Assembly: GCA_028877045.1 (NCBI GenBank)
Contig: JAGWPQ010000332.1
Span: forward strand, 1 to 25,897
Direction of reading: 5' to 3'
Length of the DNA: 25,897 bases
DNA from: Bacteroidota bacterium
GTDB taxonomy: Bacteria; Bacteroidota; Bacteroidia; Chitinophagales; Chitinophagaceae
Shown here: in pieces, positions 15,910 to 22,027 of the stretch
Layout: every line of letters begins with the position of its first letter
Numbering within the stretch: the stretch's first letter is position 1
The notes under the pieces: generated by a model
The model's database searches: none
Seen by the model: the letters and a program-made list of their open reading frames with translations, nothing else
What the model was told of the DNA's origin: nothing
Made by a program: the position numbers and the translations under genes

Positions 15910-16368
15910 TTAAATGCTGCCACGCATTTTATCGAGTAGTTCGTTCATCAGCAAAGCTTCGGCTACAGAGAGCCTGTTGGTAATATTGTCGAGTTCAGTA
16001 TTTCGTTCATCTAATCTGTCTAATACTTCCAATCCTTTCTCAGAGATACTAACATCTACCAAACGTTTATCGATTTGATTGATATTTTTTTCGACAAGAC
16101 CTTTTTTTACCAGGCGATCTACGAGGCGGCTGGTATCGCTCATCTTATCCAGCATTCTTTCCCTGATCTGTAACGTAGAAATAGGTACAGGCCTGCTGCC
16201 TTTTAAAATTCTCAGGATATTATATTGCTGCGGAGTGATTTCTTCGTGTTCCAAGAACTCTTTTACTTTCTCTAATATCCAGCTTGAAGAATAAAGGATA
16301 TTTACATGTACTTTATGATGCTGGCTTCTGAAATCTTTTCTTTGATGTATGTCTTCTACAATTCCCAT
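15910..16368 (-). CDS. MarR-family transcriptional regulator
   Basis: A 152-residue winged helix-turn-helix protein of typical MarR size. The sequence EEITPQQYNILRILKGSRPVPISTLQIRERM leads into the recognition helix (SDTSRLVDRLVKKGLVEK), and the wing is RRLVDVSIS-like (KRLVDVSISEKG), then a C-terminal dimer helix. Its target is unknown. A TAnnTTTG element lies only 4 bases before the ATG, so the transcript may be nearly leaderless. Two FNR-like boxes sit upstream in the same layout as the oxidase promoters, which suggests low-oxygen control. Confidence 0.88.
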   Translation of the reverse strand: MGIVEDIHQRKDFRSQHHKVHVNILYSSSWILEKVKEFLEHEEITPQQYNILRILKGSRPVPISTLQIRERMLDKMSDTSRLVDRLVKKGLVEKNINQIDKRLVDVSISEKGLEVLDRLDERNTELDNITNRLSVAEALLMNELLDKMRGSI

Positions 16369-16372
16369 ACAA

Positions 16373-16380
16373 CAAAATTA
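16373..16380 (-). promoter_or_regulatory. -7 promoter element of marR
   Basis: On the - strand this reads TAATTTTG, an exact TAnnTTTG match. It ends 4 bases before the marR ATG at 16368. The proximal and distal FNR-like box centres are 29.5 and 51.5 bp upstream of its first base, as in the ccoS promoter. Confidence 0.5.
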
Positions 16381-16402
16381 CCTATGCTGCAATTTTGAAT
16401 AC

Positions 16403-16438
16403 ATGATTTTTGACGGATAAAAAAATGATTTTTATCAA
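16403..16438 (-). promoter_or_regulatory. Tandem FNR-like boxes upstream of marR
   Basis: The distal box 16425-16438 reads TTGATAAAAATCAT on the - strand (TTGA-N6-TCAT). The proximal box 16403-16416 keeps only the TCAT half (CCGTCAAAAATCAT). Centres are 22 bp apart, matching the two oxidase-side promoters. Confidence 0.55.
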
Positions 16439-16471
16439 TAAATGTTTACACAATGAATTTCTAATGGCTTT

Positions 16472-16595
16472 CTAATCTCGCCGTATTTCTAAACTAAAGC
16501 TGCAATTGACCGGAAGATGAATGTTCATTCCGGTTTTCAAAATTGCGGGACGAAATCGTTTAATACTCAACATTTTTAAGTGTTTGTTTGAAAGA
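16472..16595 (-). pseudogene. Relic of the 3' end of a radical SAM/SPASM gene
   Basis: Read on the - strand, the first part gives SFKQTLKNVEY then a stop, against SFKQVWKNDNY in the intact gene. After a one-base shift the frame continues IKRFRPAILKTGMNIHLPVN and CSFSLEIRRD followed by TAG, against YKQFRQQIMQSRKNIDICAN and CSEGLKVWED-TAG. The pairing of both halves, the conserved NC, and the shared stop show a frameshifted copy of about 41 codons. One SPASM cysteine is lost (CAN to PVN). It has no start and is not expected to be functional. Confidence 0.75.
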
Positions 16596-16609
16596 AGAAG
16601 ATTGAATAC

Positions 16610-16644
16610 ATGATTTTTATTGAAGAAAAAATGATTTCTATCAT
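16610..16644 (-). promoter_or_regulatory. Duplicated FNR-like box within unit 1 of the tandem repeat
   Basis: Bases 16631-16644 read ATGA-TTTCTA-TCAT, a perfect half-site pair. A weaker ATGA half-site at 16610 has no matching partner and its spacing is 21 rather than 22 bp. No TAnnTTTG element lies at the expected distance, since that position falls inside the pseudogene relic, so this copy probably drives nothing. Confidence 0.4.
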
Positions 16645-16677
16645 AAAATGGCCGGACAGTAAAATTCTAATGTTTTT

Positions 16678-17709
16678 CTAATCTTCCCATACTTTTAAAC
16701 CTTCACTGCAATTGGCACAGATATCGATATTTTTTCTGCTCTGCATGATCTGCTGACGAAACTGTTTGTAATTATCATTCTTCCACACTTGTTTGAAAGA
16801 TTGCATTTTTAAATTTCCTAATTGATGAGTGGCATCTTTATCAAAACAGCAGGGTACTACTAAACCATCCCATGTTATTACATTGGCATGTGATAATTTC
16901 CAGCAATGATTATTGAGTCCGCTTTTTATTTTCAACTTGCCGTTCTTATCTTTTTTATAACGGCTGTATTTTTCGTTTGAAGGAATTAATTGGTTGGGAT
17001 CGTTTTCAAAATCATACACCTGCGCAGTTTTAAAACGTACCTGATCAACTCCGATAGTTTTACCTAATTTTTTTATTTCGTCGATCTGATGTTCATTGGG
17101 CTTAACAACCAGAAACTGAAAAAAAACAAAAGGGGTTTTACTTTTCAGTTCTTTTTTCCATTTCACAATATTCCGGGCACCTTCCAAAACCTTATCCAGA
17201 TTGCCTCCTACGCGATATTGCTGGTAAACATCCTGAGTGGTTCCGTCAATAGAAATTATTAATCGGTCTAAACCGCTTTCAACAGTTTGCCTTGCTTTTT
17301 CATCGGTTAAATAATGTGCGTTGGTCGATGTGGCTGTATAAATTCCTTTATCATGTGCATATTTTACCATCTCCAAAAAATCAATATTTAAAAATGGTTC
17401 GCCCTGAAAATAAAAAATGAGATAAGAAAGATCTTTATAAATTTCATCGATGGTTTGAAAGAAAAAATTTTTTTGCAGCATACCTGTTGGCCGGGTAAAT
17501 TCTCTCAGTCCGCTTGGGCATTCGGGGCAACGCAAATTGCAGGAAGTTGTTGGTTCGAAAGAAATAGAAATGGGGTAGCCCCATTGCACAGGTTTGCGGA
17601 TCAGTTTACCGATCTGATAACTGCTCATAACTTTCGCAGCATTCCATGCACGTTGCCATGTTATTTTTGAAATAAGATTGAGGCTGTCTTTAAGATTGAA
17701 ATAAAACAT
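16678..17709 (-). CDS. Radical SAM/SPASM domain protein
   Basis: A 343-residue protein. The radical SAM cluster motif is C57-x3-C61-x2-C64 (CNLRCPEC), followed by FYFQGEPFLN (the GGE-like motif) and TSTNAHYL. The C-terminal SPASM region has HCWKLSHANVITWDGLVVPCC and the final CANC, which would bind auxiliary clusters. Such proteins modify peptides or act in cofactor or peptide maturation, but no precursor peptide gene is visible next to it, so the substrate is unknown. It is divergent from the FNR-like regulator gene across 154 bp. Its last ~40 codons are duplicated downstream. Confidence 0.88.
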   Translation of the reverse strand: MFYFNLKDSLNLISKITWQRAWNAAKVMSSYQIGKLIRKPVQWGYPISISFEPTTSCNLRCPECPSGLREFTRPTGMLQKNFFFQTIDEIYKDLSYLIFYFQGEPFLNIDFLEMVKYAHDKGIYTATSTNAHYLTDEKARQTVESGLDRLIISIDGTTQDVYQQYRVGGNLDKVLEGARNIVKWKKELKSKTPFVFFQFLVVKPNEHQIDEIKKLGKTIGVDQVRFKTAQVYDFENDPNQLIPSNEKYSRYKKDKNGKLKIKSGLNNHCWKLSHANVITWDGLVVPCCFDKDATHQLGNLKMQSFKQVWKNDNYKQFRQQIMQSRKNIDICANCSEGLKVWED

Positions 17710-17817
17710 ACTTGTGTAAAAATAAGCTTCAGATCACAATTCGGCGAAAATCTGTATAAGCCCTTTATTTACTTGAAAAACCTGATGGATTGCATTTTTT
17801 TGGGAAGACATTGCTTC

Positions 17818-17825
17818 TATTTTTG
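17818..17825 (+). promoter_or_regulatory. -7 promoter element of the FNR-like regulator gene
   Basis: TATTTTTG matches TAnnTTTG, 38 bases before the ATG at 17864. No ATGA/TTGA-N6-TCAT box lies at the matching upstream positions, so the gene does not appear to share the tandem-box control. A short inverted repeat, GATTT-GA-AAATC, lies just downstream at 17830-17841. Confidence 0.45.
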
Positions 17826-17863
17826 CGATGATTTGAAAATCTTAGACAATAACGCAGAAAATT

Positions 17864-18586
17864 ATGGTAAGTAAAAATCTCATTCACGAAGGTTCCCCTG
17901 TTTGCCAAACCTGTGCACAGAAAAACTCTTCTGTATTTTGCAAGGCTAAGGTTGAATATCTGAGCGAAATAACAGGTCAGAAAGTTTCAAACACTTTTAA
18001 AAAAGGGCAAACAATTTTTAATGAAGGATCTTACCCGTTTGGTGTGTTTTGTATCAACAGCGGCAAAGTAAAACTTACACATTTAGGTGATGACGGTAAA
18101 GAACAGATCATTCGGTTATTAAAAGGAGGCGATATTATCGGATACAGAGCATTATTGAGCGGTGAAAGATATAGCGCCACTGCAGTAGCATTGGAAGACA
18201 CACATATTTGTTTTATACCAAAAGAATTGTTTATCCATATTTTGAAAAACGATGCTGCCCTTACTTTTGAAATGATGAAATTGCTGGCGGATGAGTTGCA
18301 TAAAACAGAATTGAAAATGACTCACCTTGCGCAAAAACCTGTTCGAGAAAGGTTGGCAGAAATCTTATTATTTATTGAAGAAACATACGGTTTTGAAGAA
18401 GATGGAATAACATTAAATGTACGTTTGTCGAGAGAAGAAATTGCCAATTTGGTTGGCACTGCAACCGAGTCAACCATTCGGCTATTATCGGAATTTAAAC
18501 GCGACAATATGGTTGAATTAGACGGTAAAAAAATAAAAATAATCAACCAGAAAAAATTAGCAAAGACCGCAAACCTGCAGGACTAA
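17864..18586 (+). CDS. FNR-like Crp/Fnr-family regulator, probable [4Fe-4S] oxygen sensor
   Basis: A 240-residue protein with a cyclic-nucleotide-type beta barrel (about 45-130), a long dimer helix, and a C-terminal winged helix. Cysteines C14, C17, C26 and C116 match the four iron-sulfur ligands of E. coli FNR; C116 sits in HICFIPKE, equivalent to the VCEIPF of FNR (C122). The N-terminal spacing is C-x2-C-x8-C rather than C-x2-C-x5-C. The recognition helix TATESTIRLL aligns with TVETISRLL, keeping E202 and R206 but with I205 in place of the FNR serine. It most likely controls the cbb3 oxidase genes that follow. Cluster binding is inferred from cysteine placement. Confidence 0.88.
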   Translation: MVSKNLIHEGSPVCQTCAQKNSSVFCKAKVEYLSEITGQKVSNTFKKGQTIFNEGSYPFGVFCINSGKVKLTHLGDDGKEQIIRLLKGGDIIGYRALLSGERYSATAVALEDTHICFIPKELFIHILKNDAALTFEMMKLLADELHKTELKMTHLAQKPVRERLAEILLFIEETYGFEEDGITLNVRLSREEIANLVGTATESTIRLLSEFKRDNMVELDGKKIKIINQKKLAKTANLQD

Positions 18587-18601
18587 TAATACTCATTATT
18601 A
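18584..18601 (+). terminator. AT-only hairpin at the regulator stop codon
   Basis: TAATAAT (18584-18590) pairs with ATTATTA (18595-18601) around ACTC, followed by TTTTG. The stem has no G-C pair, so it would be a weak terminator at best. Confidence 0.3.
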
Positions 18602-18620
18602 TTTTGATGAATGTATAAAC

Positions 18621-18656
18621 ATGACAAAAATCATGGCTGTGTTTGAATTACATCAT
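18621..18656 (+). promoter_or_regulatory. Tandem FNR-like boxes upstream of the hemerythrin-ccoI genes
   Basis: Distal box 18621-18634 is ATGA-CAAAAA-TCAT, within the palindrome-like CATGACAAAAATCATG. Proximal box 18643-18656 is TTGA-ATTACA-TCAT, followed by TGA. Centres are 22 bp apart, and the proximal centre is 28.5 bp upstream of the -7 element at 18678. Confidence 0.6.
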
Positions 18657-18677
18657 TGATATTCTTGCTTACCAAAA

Positions 18678-18685
18678 TTAATTTG
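18678..18685 (+). promoter_or_regulatory. -7 promoter element of the hemerythrin-ccoI genes
   Basis: TTAATTTG differs from TAnnTTTG only at the second base. It ends 11 bases before the ATG at 18697, implying a very short leader. Confidence 0.4.
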
Positions 18686-18696
18686 CATAAACAAAA

Positions 18697-19266
18697 ATGC
18701 AACCTATGTTTTTGAACAGATTAGATATTGGCTCAGAAGCGATACTGTCACCGACAGGGCTTTGTGATTTAATTCAAAAAGATTATCAACCCGAAATCAT
18801 ATCTTCCTGCAAACTCATTGAACAATATTTTTCTGCTCATGCTTACATCAACGAGTTGCCCTCATCTGTTTCAGAAGTTGTTCAATTATTATTCAGAAAA
18901 TTGGATGATGAGATAAAACATTTGTTTTTAAAAGAATCGGGCATTGTATTTCCATACATCAAAAAAAATTATCACAATACTAAAAAATCAACCGAAAATA
19001 AAGTTGATCCAAAAGTATTCGATTCGGTACAGCACACACACCAAACCATTATCGGGCTTATTCAAAATATCCGCAAGCTGTTAAATAATTATGTGGTAAA
19101 ACCTGCATCAAGTAAGGAATGGAAAGAATGTGTGGGCGAAATGTTTACCCTGGAGAACCATATTTTTCAATGGATCCATATCGAACAAAGTCTATTATAT
19201 CCTAAAGTGACCAATTTTAAAATCACGGATCTTCGAAAGCATAATCACAAACAAACACTTAATTAA
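18697..19266 (+). CDS. Hemerythrin-domain protein (RIC/ScdA-like)
   Basis: A 189-residue helical protein. The motifs HLFLKESGIVFPYIKK (about 69-84), HTHQTI, and ENHIFQWIHIEQSLLYPKV (late, about 150-168) supply the His and Glu residues that hold a di-iron centre in hemerythrin and RIC/YtfE-type proteins. RIC proteins repair iron-sulfur or iron centres after nitric oxide or oxidative damage. Here it sits under FNR-like control and 8 bases ahead of ccoI, so a role in protecting or sensing during low-oxygen respiration is likely. It lacks the cysteine-containing N-terminal ScdA domain in its usual form. ATG 18706 is a possible alternative start. Confidence 0.78.
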   Translation: MQPMFLNRLDIGSEAILSPTGLCDLIQKDYQPEIISSCKLIEQYFSAHAYINELPSSVSEVVQLLFRKLDDEIKHLFLKESGIVFPYIKKNYHNTKKSTENKVDPKVFDSVQHTHQTIIGLIQNIRKLLNNYVVKPASSKEWKECVGEMFTLENHIFQWIHIEQSLLYPKVTNFKITDLRKHNHKQTLN

Positions 19267-19274
19267 TTACAAGA

Positions 19275-21674
19275 ATGAGCAGAAAAGAGAACGCAGTTTC
19301 TGTGCAATGTTATCATTGCGGCGAAGATTGTAGTGATAAATCTATACATGCACACGAAAAAGAATTTTGTTGCGAAGGATGCAAAATGGTGTACGAGATC
19401 TTGAATCAAAATGGTTTGTGCGATTATTATTCGATCAGCAAAAATCCGGGCATCAATCAGCGGATTAAAATAAGAGAAAATAAATTTTCTTTTCTGGATG
19501 ATGAAAATATTCAACAATCGCTTATCGTTTTTAAAGACGATAATCAAACTCATATCTCTTTTTATTTGCCTCAAATGCACTGCAGCAGTTGCTTGTGGCT
19601 GTTAGAGAACTTGCATCAGTTAAACGAGAATGTCATTAGCTGTAAGGTAAATTTCACAAGAAAAGAAGCCGATATTATTTTTAATCACCGCAGTGTATCG
19701 ATGCGCCAGATTGCCGAAATGTTAACTGCAATTGGATACGAACCTTATATCAGTTTAAGCGATGCTAAAAAAGCAAAGCCGAAATTAAACAGATCGAAAA
19801 TTTATAAATTAGGTATTGCAGGTTTTTGTTTTGCAAACATCATGTTACTGAGTTTCCCCGAATATCTGGGCATAGATGCAAAAGAGCAAAACCTGATAGA
19901 TGTTTTTCGTTACCTAAGTTTGATTTTAAGTCTGCCTGTTTTCTTTTATTCCTCTTCCGAATTTTATATCAGCGCATGGAAAAGTTTAAAACATGGGTTC
20001 TTAAATATTGATGCGCCCATTGTTTTAGCCGTGATGGTTACTTTTGGAAGAAGTGTCTATCAGGTTTTAACTGCGACCGGTAGTGGCTATTTCGACAGCA
20101 TGAGCGGTATTGTTTTTTTTATGTTGATAGGAAGAGTATTGCAGGACAAAACATACGAACAGCTTAGCTTTGAGCGGGATTATACTTCTTATTTTCCGAT
20201 AGCAGTTACCAGGGTAAAAGATGAAAAAGAAGAAACTGCTGCACTGCCCGATATAAAACTAAACGATACTTTATTGATACATAATCAGGAATTGATTCCT
20301 GCCGATGGCATCTTGACCCGCGGCAAAGCAGTTATTGATTACAGTTTTGTTACCGGCGAAAGTTTACCTGTTGAAAAAGAAATGGGCGAAATTGTTTACG
20401 CCGGCGGAAAACAGATCGGAAGCAACATAGAAATATTAGTAGTGAAAGAAGTGGCACAAAGTTATCTCACCAAACTTTGGAACAGGGAAGAGATCAAACA
20501 AAATATAAAAGATGAAGAACGTTCATTCGTTCATTTGCTTGCAAAATATTTTACATGGATCGTATTATTTCTTTCCATCACATCAGCGACATATTGGTAT
20601 TTCCACGATATACATAAAATGTGGGGAGCGGCCACTGCCGTGCTGATCGTTGCCTGCCCCTGCGCATTATTGTTAAGCAATACTTTCACCAACGGAAATA
20701 TCTTACGCATCCTGGGCCGCAAACATTTATACCTGCGCAATGCGCAAACCATCGAAGATATCGCCAACATAAATTATATCGTTTTCGATAAAACAGGAAC
20801 ATTGACCACGGGCCGCTACAACGAAATTAATTATGATGGAATGCCGTTGAATAAAGATCTGAAAAGAAAGATAGCAGCATTGACATCACAATCTACTCAT
20901 CCCATGAGTAAAGCAATCGCTGCATGGACAAACGAAAGCAGCCGTATTAAAGTTGTTGCATTCGAAGAATTCGCAGGCAAAGGAATTGAAGGTATTGTGG
21001 ATGGCGAATTAATTACACTCGGATCAAAAAGTTATGTTACCGGCGGGCATGCTGAAAGAGATGTTGAATCATCTGTGTATATTTCTGTTGAAGGAACAGT
21101 GCTGGGAAAATTTAGTTTCCGTAATCAGTATCGTGCACATATTCCGGCACTTATAAAAACATTGCAAAAAAACTATCAGTTGGCTGTATTGAGCGGGGAT
21201 AATGCCGGAGAGAAAGATTTTTTACAGGAATTATTAGGATTTGATGCACATATTTTATTTCATCAAAAACCGGAAGATAAATTGGATGCCATTAAAACCT
21301 TGCAGCAGAAAGGAAAGAAAGTAATGATGATTGGCGATGGGTTAAATGATGCCGGTGCATTAAAGCAGGCCGATGTTGGCATAGCTGTAACCGAAAACAG
21401 CAACAATTTTACACCGGCAAGCGATGCTATTTTGGAAGCAAAAGAATTACCGCAGCTTTTTAAATTTATACAATTGTGTAAAGACAATAAAAAGGTCGTG
21501 ATGTCGGCATTTATTGTTTCCATTGTTTATAATATAATTGGAAATTATTATGCAGTGCAGGGAATGCTGTCGCCAATGCATGCTGCGATATTGATGCCAT
21601 GCAGTACCATCAGCATTTTGCTGATAACATTTGGTTTCAGTAACCTTTCTGCATGGAGAATGAAACTGAAATAA
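19275..21674 (+). CDS. ccoI: Copper-translocating P-type ATPase CcoI (FixI)
   Basis: A 799-residue P1B-type ATPase that supplies copper for cbb3 oxidase assembly. The N-terminus holds a cysteine-rich metal-binding region (CYHCGEDC at 12-19, CCEGC at 32-36) and an HMA domain with MHCSSC (101-106). Membrane helices surround the CPC motif (461-463). D505 of DKTGTLT is phosphorylated, and GDGLND (687-692) is the hinge motif. Length and the N-terminal cysteine region fit the Bacteroidota FixI/CcoI type. It follows the hemerythrin gene by 8 bases, while ccoS and the oxidase genes follow from their own promoter. Confidence 0.93.
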   Translation: MSRKENAVSVQCYHCGEDCSDKSIHAHEKEFCCEGCKMVYEILNQNGLCDYYSISKNPGINQRIKIRENKFSFLDDENIQQSLIVFKDDNQTHISFYLPQMHCSSCLWLLENLHQLNENVISCKVNFTRKEADIIFNHRSVSMRQIAEMLTAIGYEPYISLSDAKKAKPKLNRSKIYKLGIAGFCFANIMLLSFPEYLGIDAKEQNLIDVFRYLSLILSLPVFFYSSSEFYISAWKSLKHGFLNIDAPIVLAVMVTFGRSVYQVLTATGSGYFDSMSGIVFFMLIGRVLQDKTYEQLSFERDYTSYFPIAVTRVKDEKEETAALPDIKLNDTLLIHNQELIPADGILTRGKAVIDYSFVTGESLPVEKEMGEIVYAGGKQIGSNIEILVVKEVAQSYLTKLWNREEIKQNIKDEERSFVHLLAKYFTWIVLFLSITSATYWYFHDIHKMWGAATAVLIVACPCALLLSNTFTNGNILRILGRKHLYLRNAQTIEDIANINYIVFDKTGTLTTGRYNEINYDGMPLNKDLKRKIAALTSQSTHPMSKAIAAWTNESSRIKVVAFEEFAGKGIEGIVDGELITLGSKSYVTGGHAERDVESSVYISVEGTVLGKFSFRNQYRAHIPALIKTLQKNYQLAVLSGDNAGEKDFLQELLGFDAHILFHQKPEDKLDAIKTLQQKGKKVMMIGDGLNDAGALKQADVGIAVTENSNNFTPASDAILEAKELPQLFKFIQLCKDNKKVVMSAFIVSIVYNIIGNYYAVQGMLSPMHAAILMPCSTISILLITFGFSNLSAWRMKLK

Positions 21675-21737
21675 TTACCATTTGTTTTTGAAGACTTTTA
21701 CGACCGGGAAGTTGAAATCGAAAACATTTTTTAAAAC

Positions 21738-21773
21738 ATGACTTTTGTCATTTTTTAAATTGAGTTATATCAT
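21738..21773 (+). promoter_or_regulatory. Tandem FNR-like boxes upstream of ccoS-ccoNOQP
   Basis: Distal box 21738-21751 is ATGACTTTTGTCAT, a perfect palindrome. Proximal box 21760-21773 is TTGA-GTTATA-TCAT, again followed by TGA. Centres are 22 bp apart; the proximal centre is 29.5 bp upstream of the -7 element at 21796. Confidence 0.65.
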
Positions 21774-21795
21774 TGACTTTGGGAACTTGGAAAAA

Positions 21796-21803
21796 TACTT
21801 TTG
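21796..21803 (+). promoter_or_regulatory. -7 promoter element of the cbb3 oxidase operon
   Basis: TACTTTTG is an exact TAnnTTTG match, 22 bases before the ccoS ATG. Together with the two boxes upstream it defines the oxidase promoter. Confidence 0.6.
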
Positions 21804-21825
21804 AACAGTAGATAATAAAAAACTC

Positions 21826-21987
21826 ATGAGTGTAATAGTCCTTCTATTAATAGCGAGCATTATTGTAGCTTCTTTATTTCTCGCAGCCTTCATCTGGAGC
21901 GTTAAAAACGGTCAGTTCGATGATGAGGCAAGTGCTCCGTTGAGAATGTTATTTGATGATAAACCCTTAAACAAAGAAGAAAAATAA
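21826..21987 (+). CDS. ccoS: cbb3 oxidase assembly protein CcoS
   Basis: A 53-residue protein with one N-terminal membrane helix (about residues 3-25, VIVLLLIASIIVASLFLAAF) and the CcoS signature WSVKNGQFDD...APLRMLFDD. CcoS is needed to insert the heme and copper cofactors into CcoN. It starts at ATG 21826 and stops at 21987, 40 bases before ccoNO, as the first gene behind the tandem FNR-like boxes. Short but very well supported by motif and position. Confidence 0.92.
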   Translation: MSVIVLLLIASIIVASLFLAAFIWSVKNGQFDDEASAPLRMLFDDKPLNKEEK

Positions 21988-22027
21988 TATTAATTATAAT
22001 CAACAACCAACCACAAACTAAACAAGT

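Larger units (their letters stand above)
16395..16800. repeat. Diverged tandem duplication, two ~200-bp units
   Basis: Unit 2 (16395-16595) and unit 1 (16602-16800) repeat with a period of 205-207 bp. Each contains, in - strand order, the coding end of the radical SAM gene from SFKQ to the stop, a TTCTAAT repeat next to the stop, an FNR-like box (16631-16644 and 16425-16438) and the sequence ATGTATTCAA. The stop codons are exactly 206 bp apart. Unit 1 completes the intact gene; unit 2 is a decayed copy between it and marR. This accounts for most of the 309-bp gap 16369-16677. Confidence 0.75.

Noticed and set aside
17830..17841. GATTT-GA-AAATC inverted repeat as an FNR-like box for autoregulation
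   Set aside because: It does not fit the (A/T)TGA-N6-TCA pattern and lies downstream of the -7 element; too weak to call.
19263..19580. Antisense 105-codon frame at the ccoI start
   Set aside because: It is opposite the well-defined metal-binding domain of ccoI and has no family resemblance.
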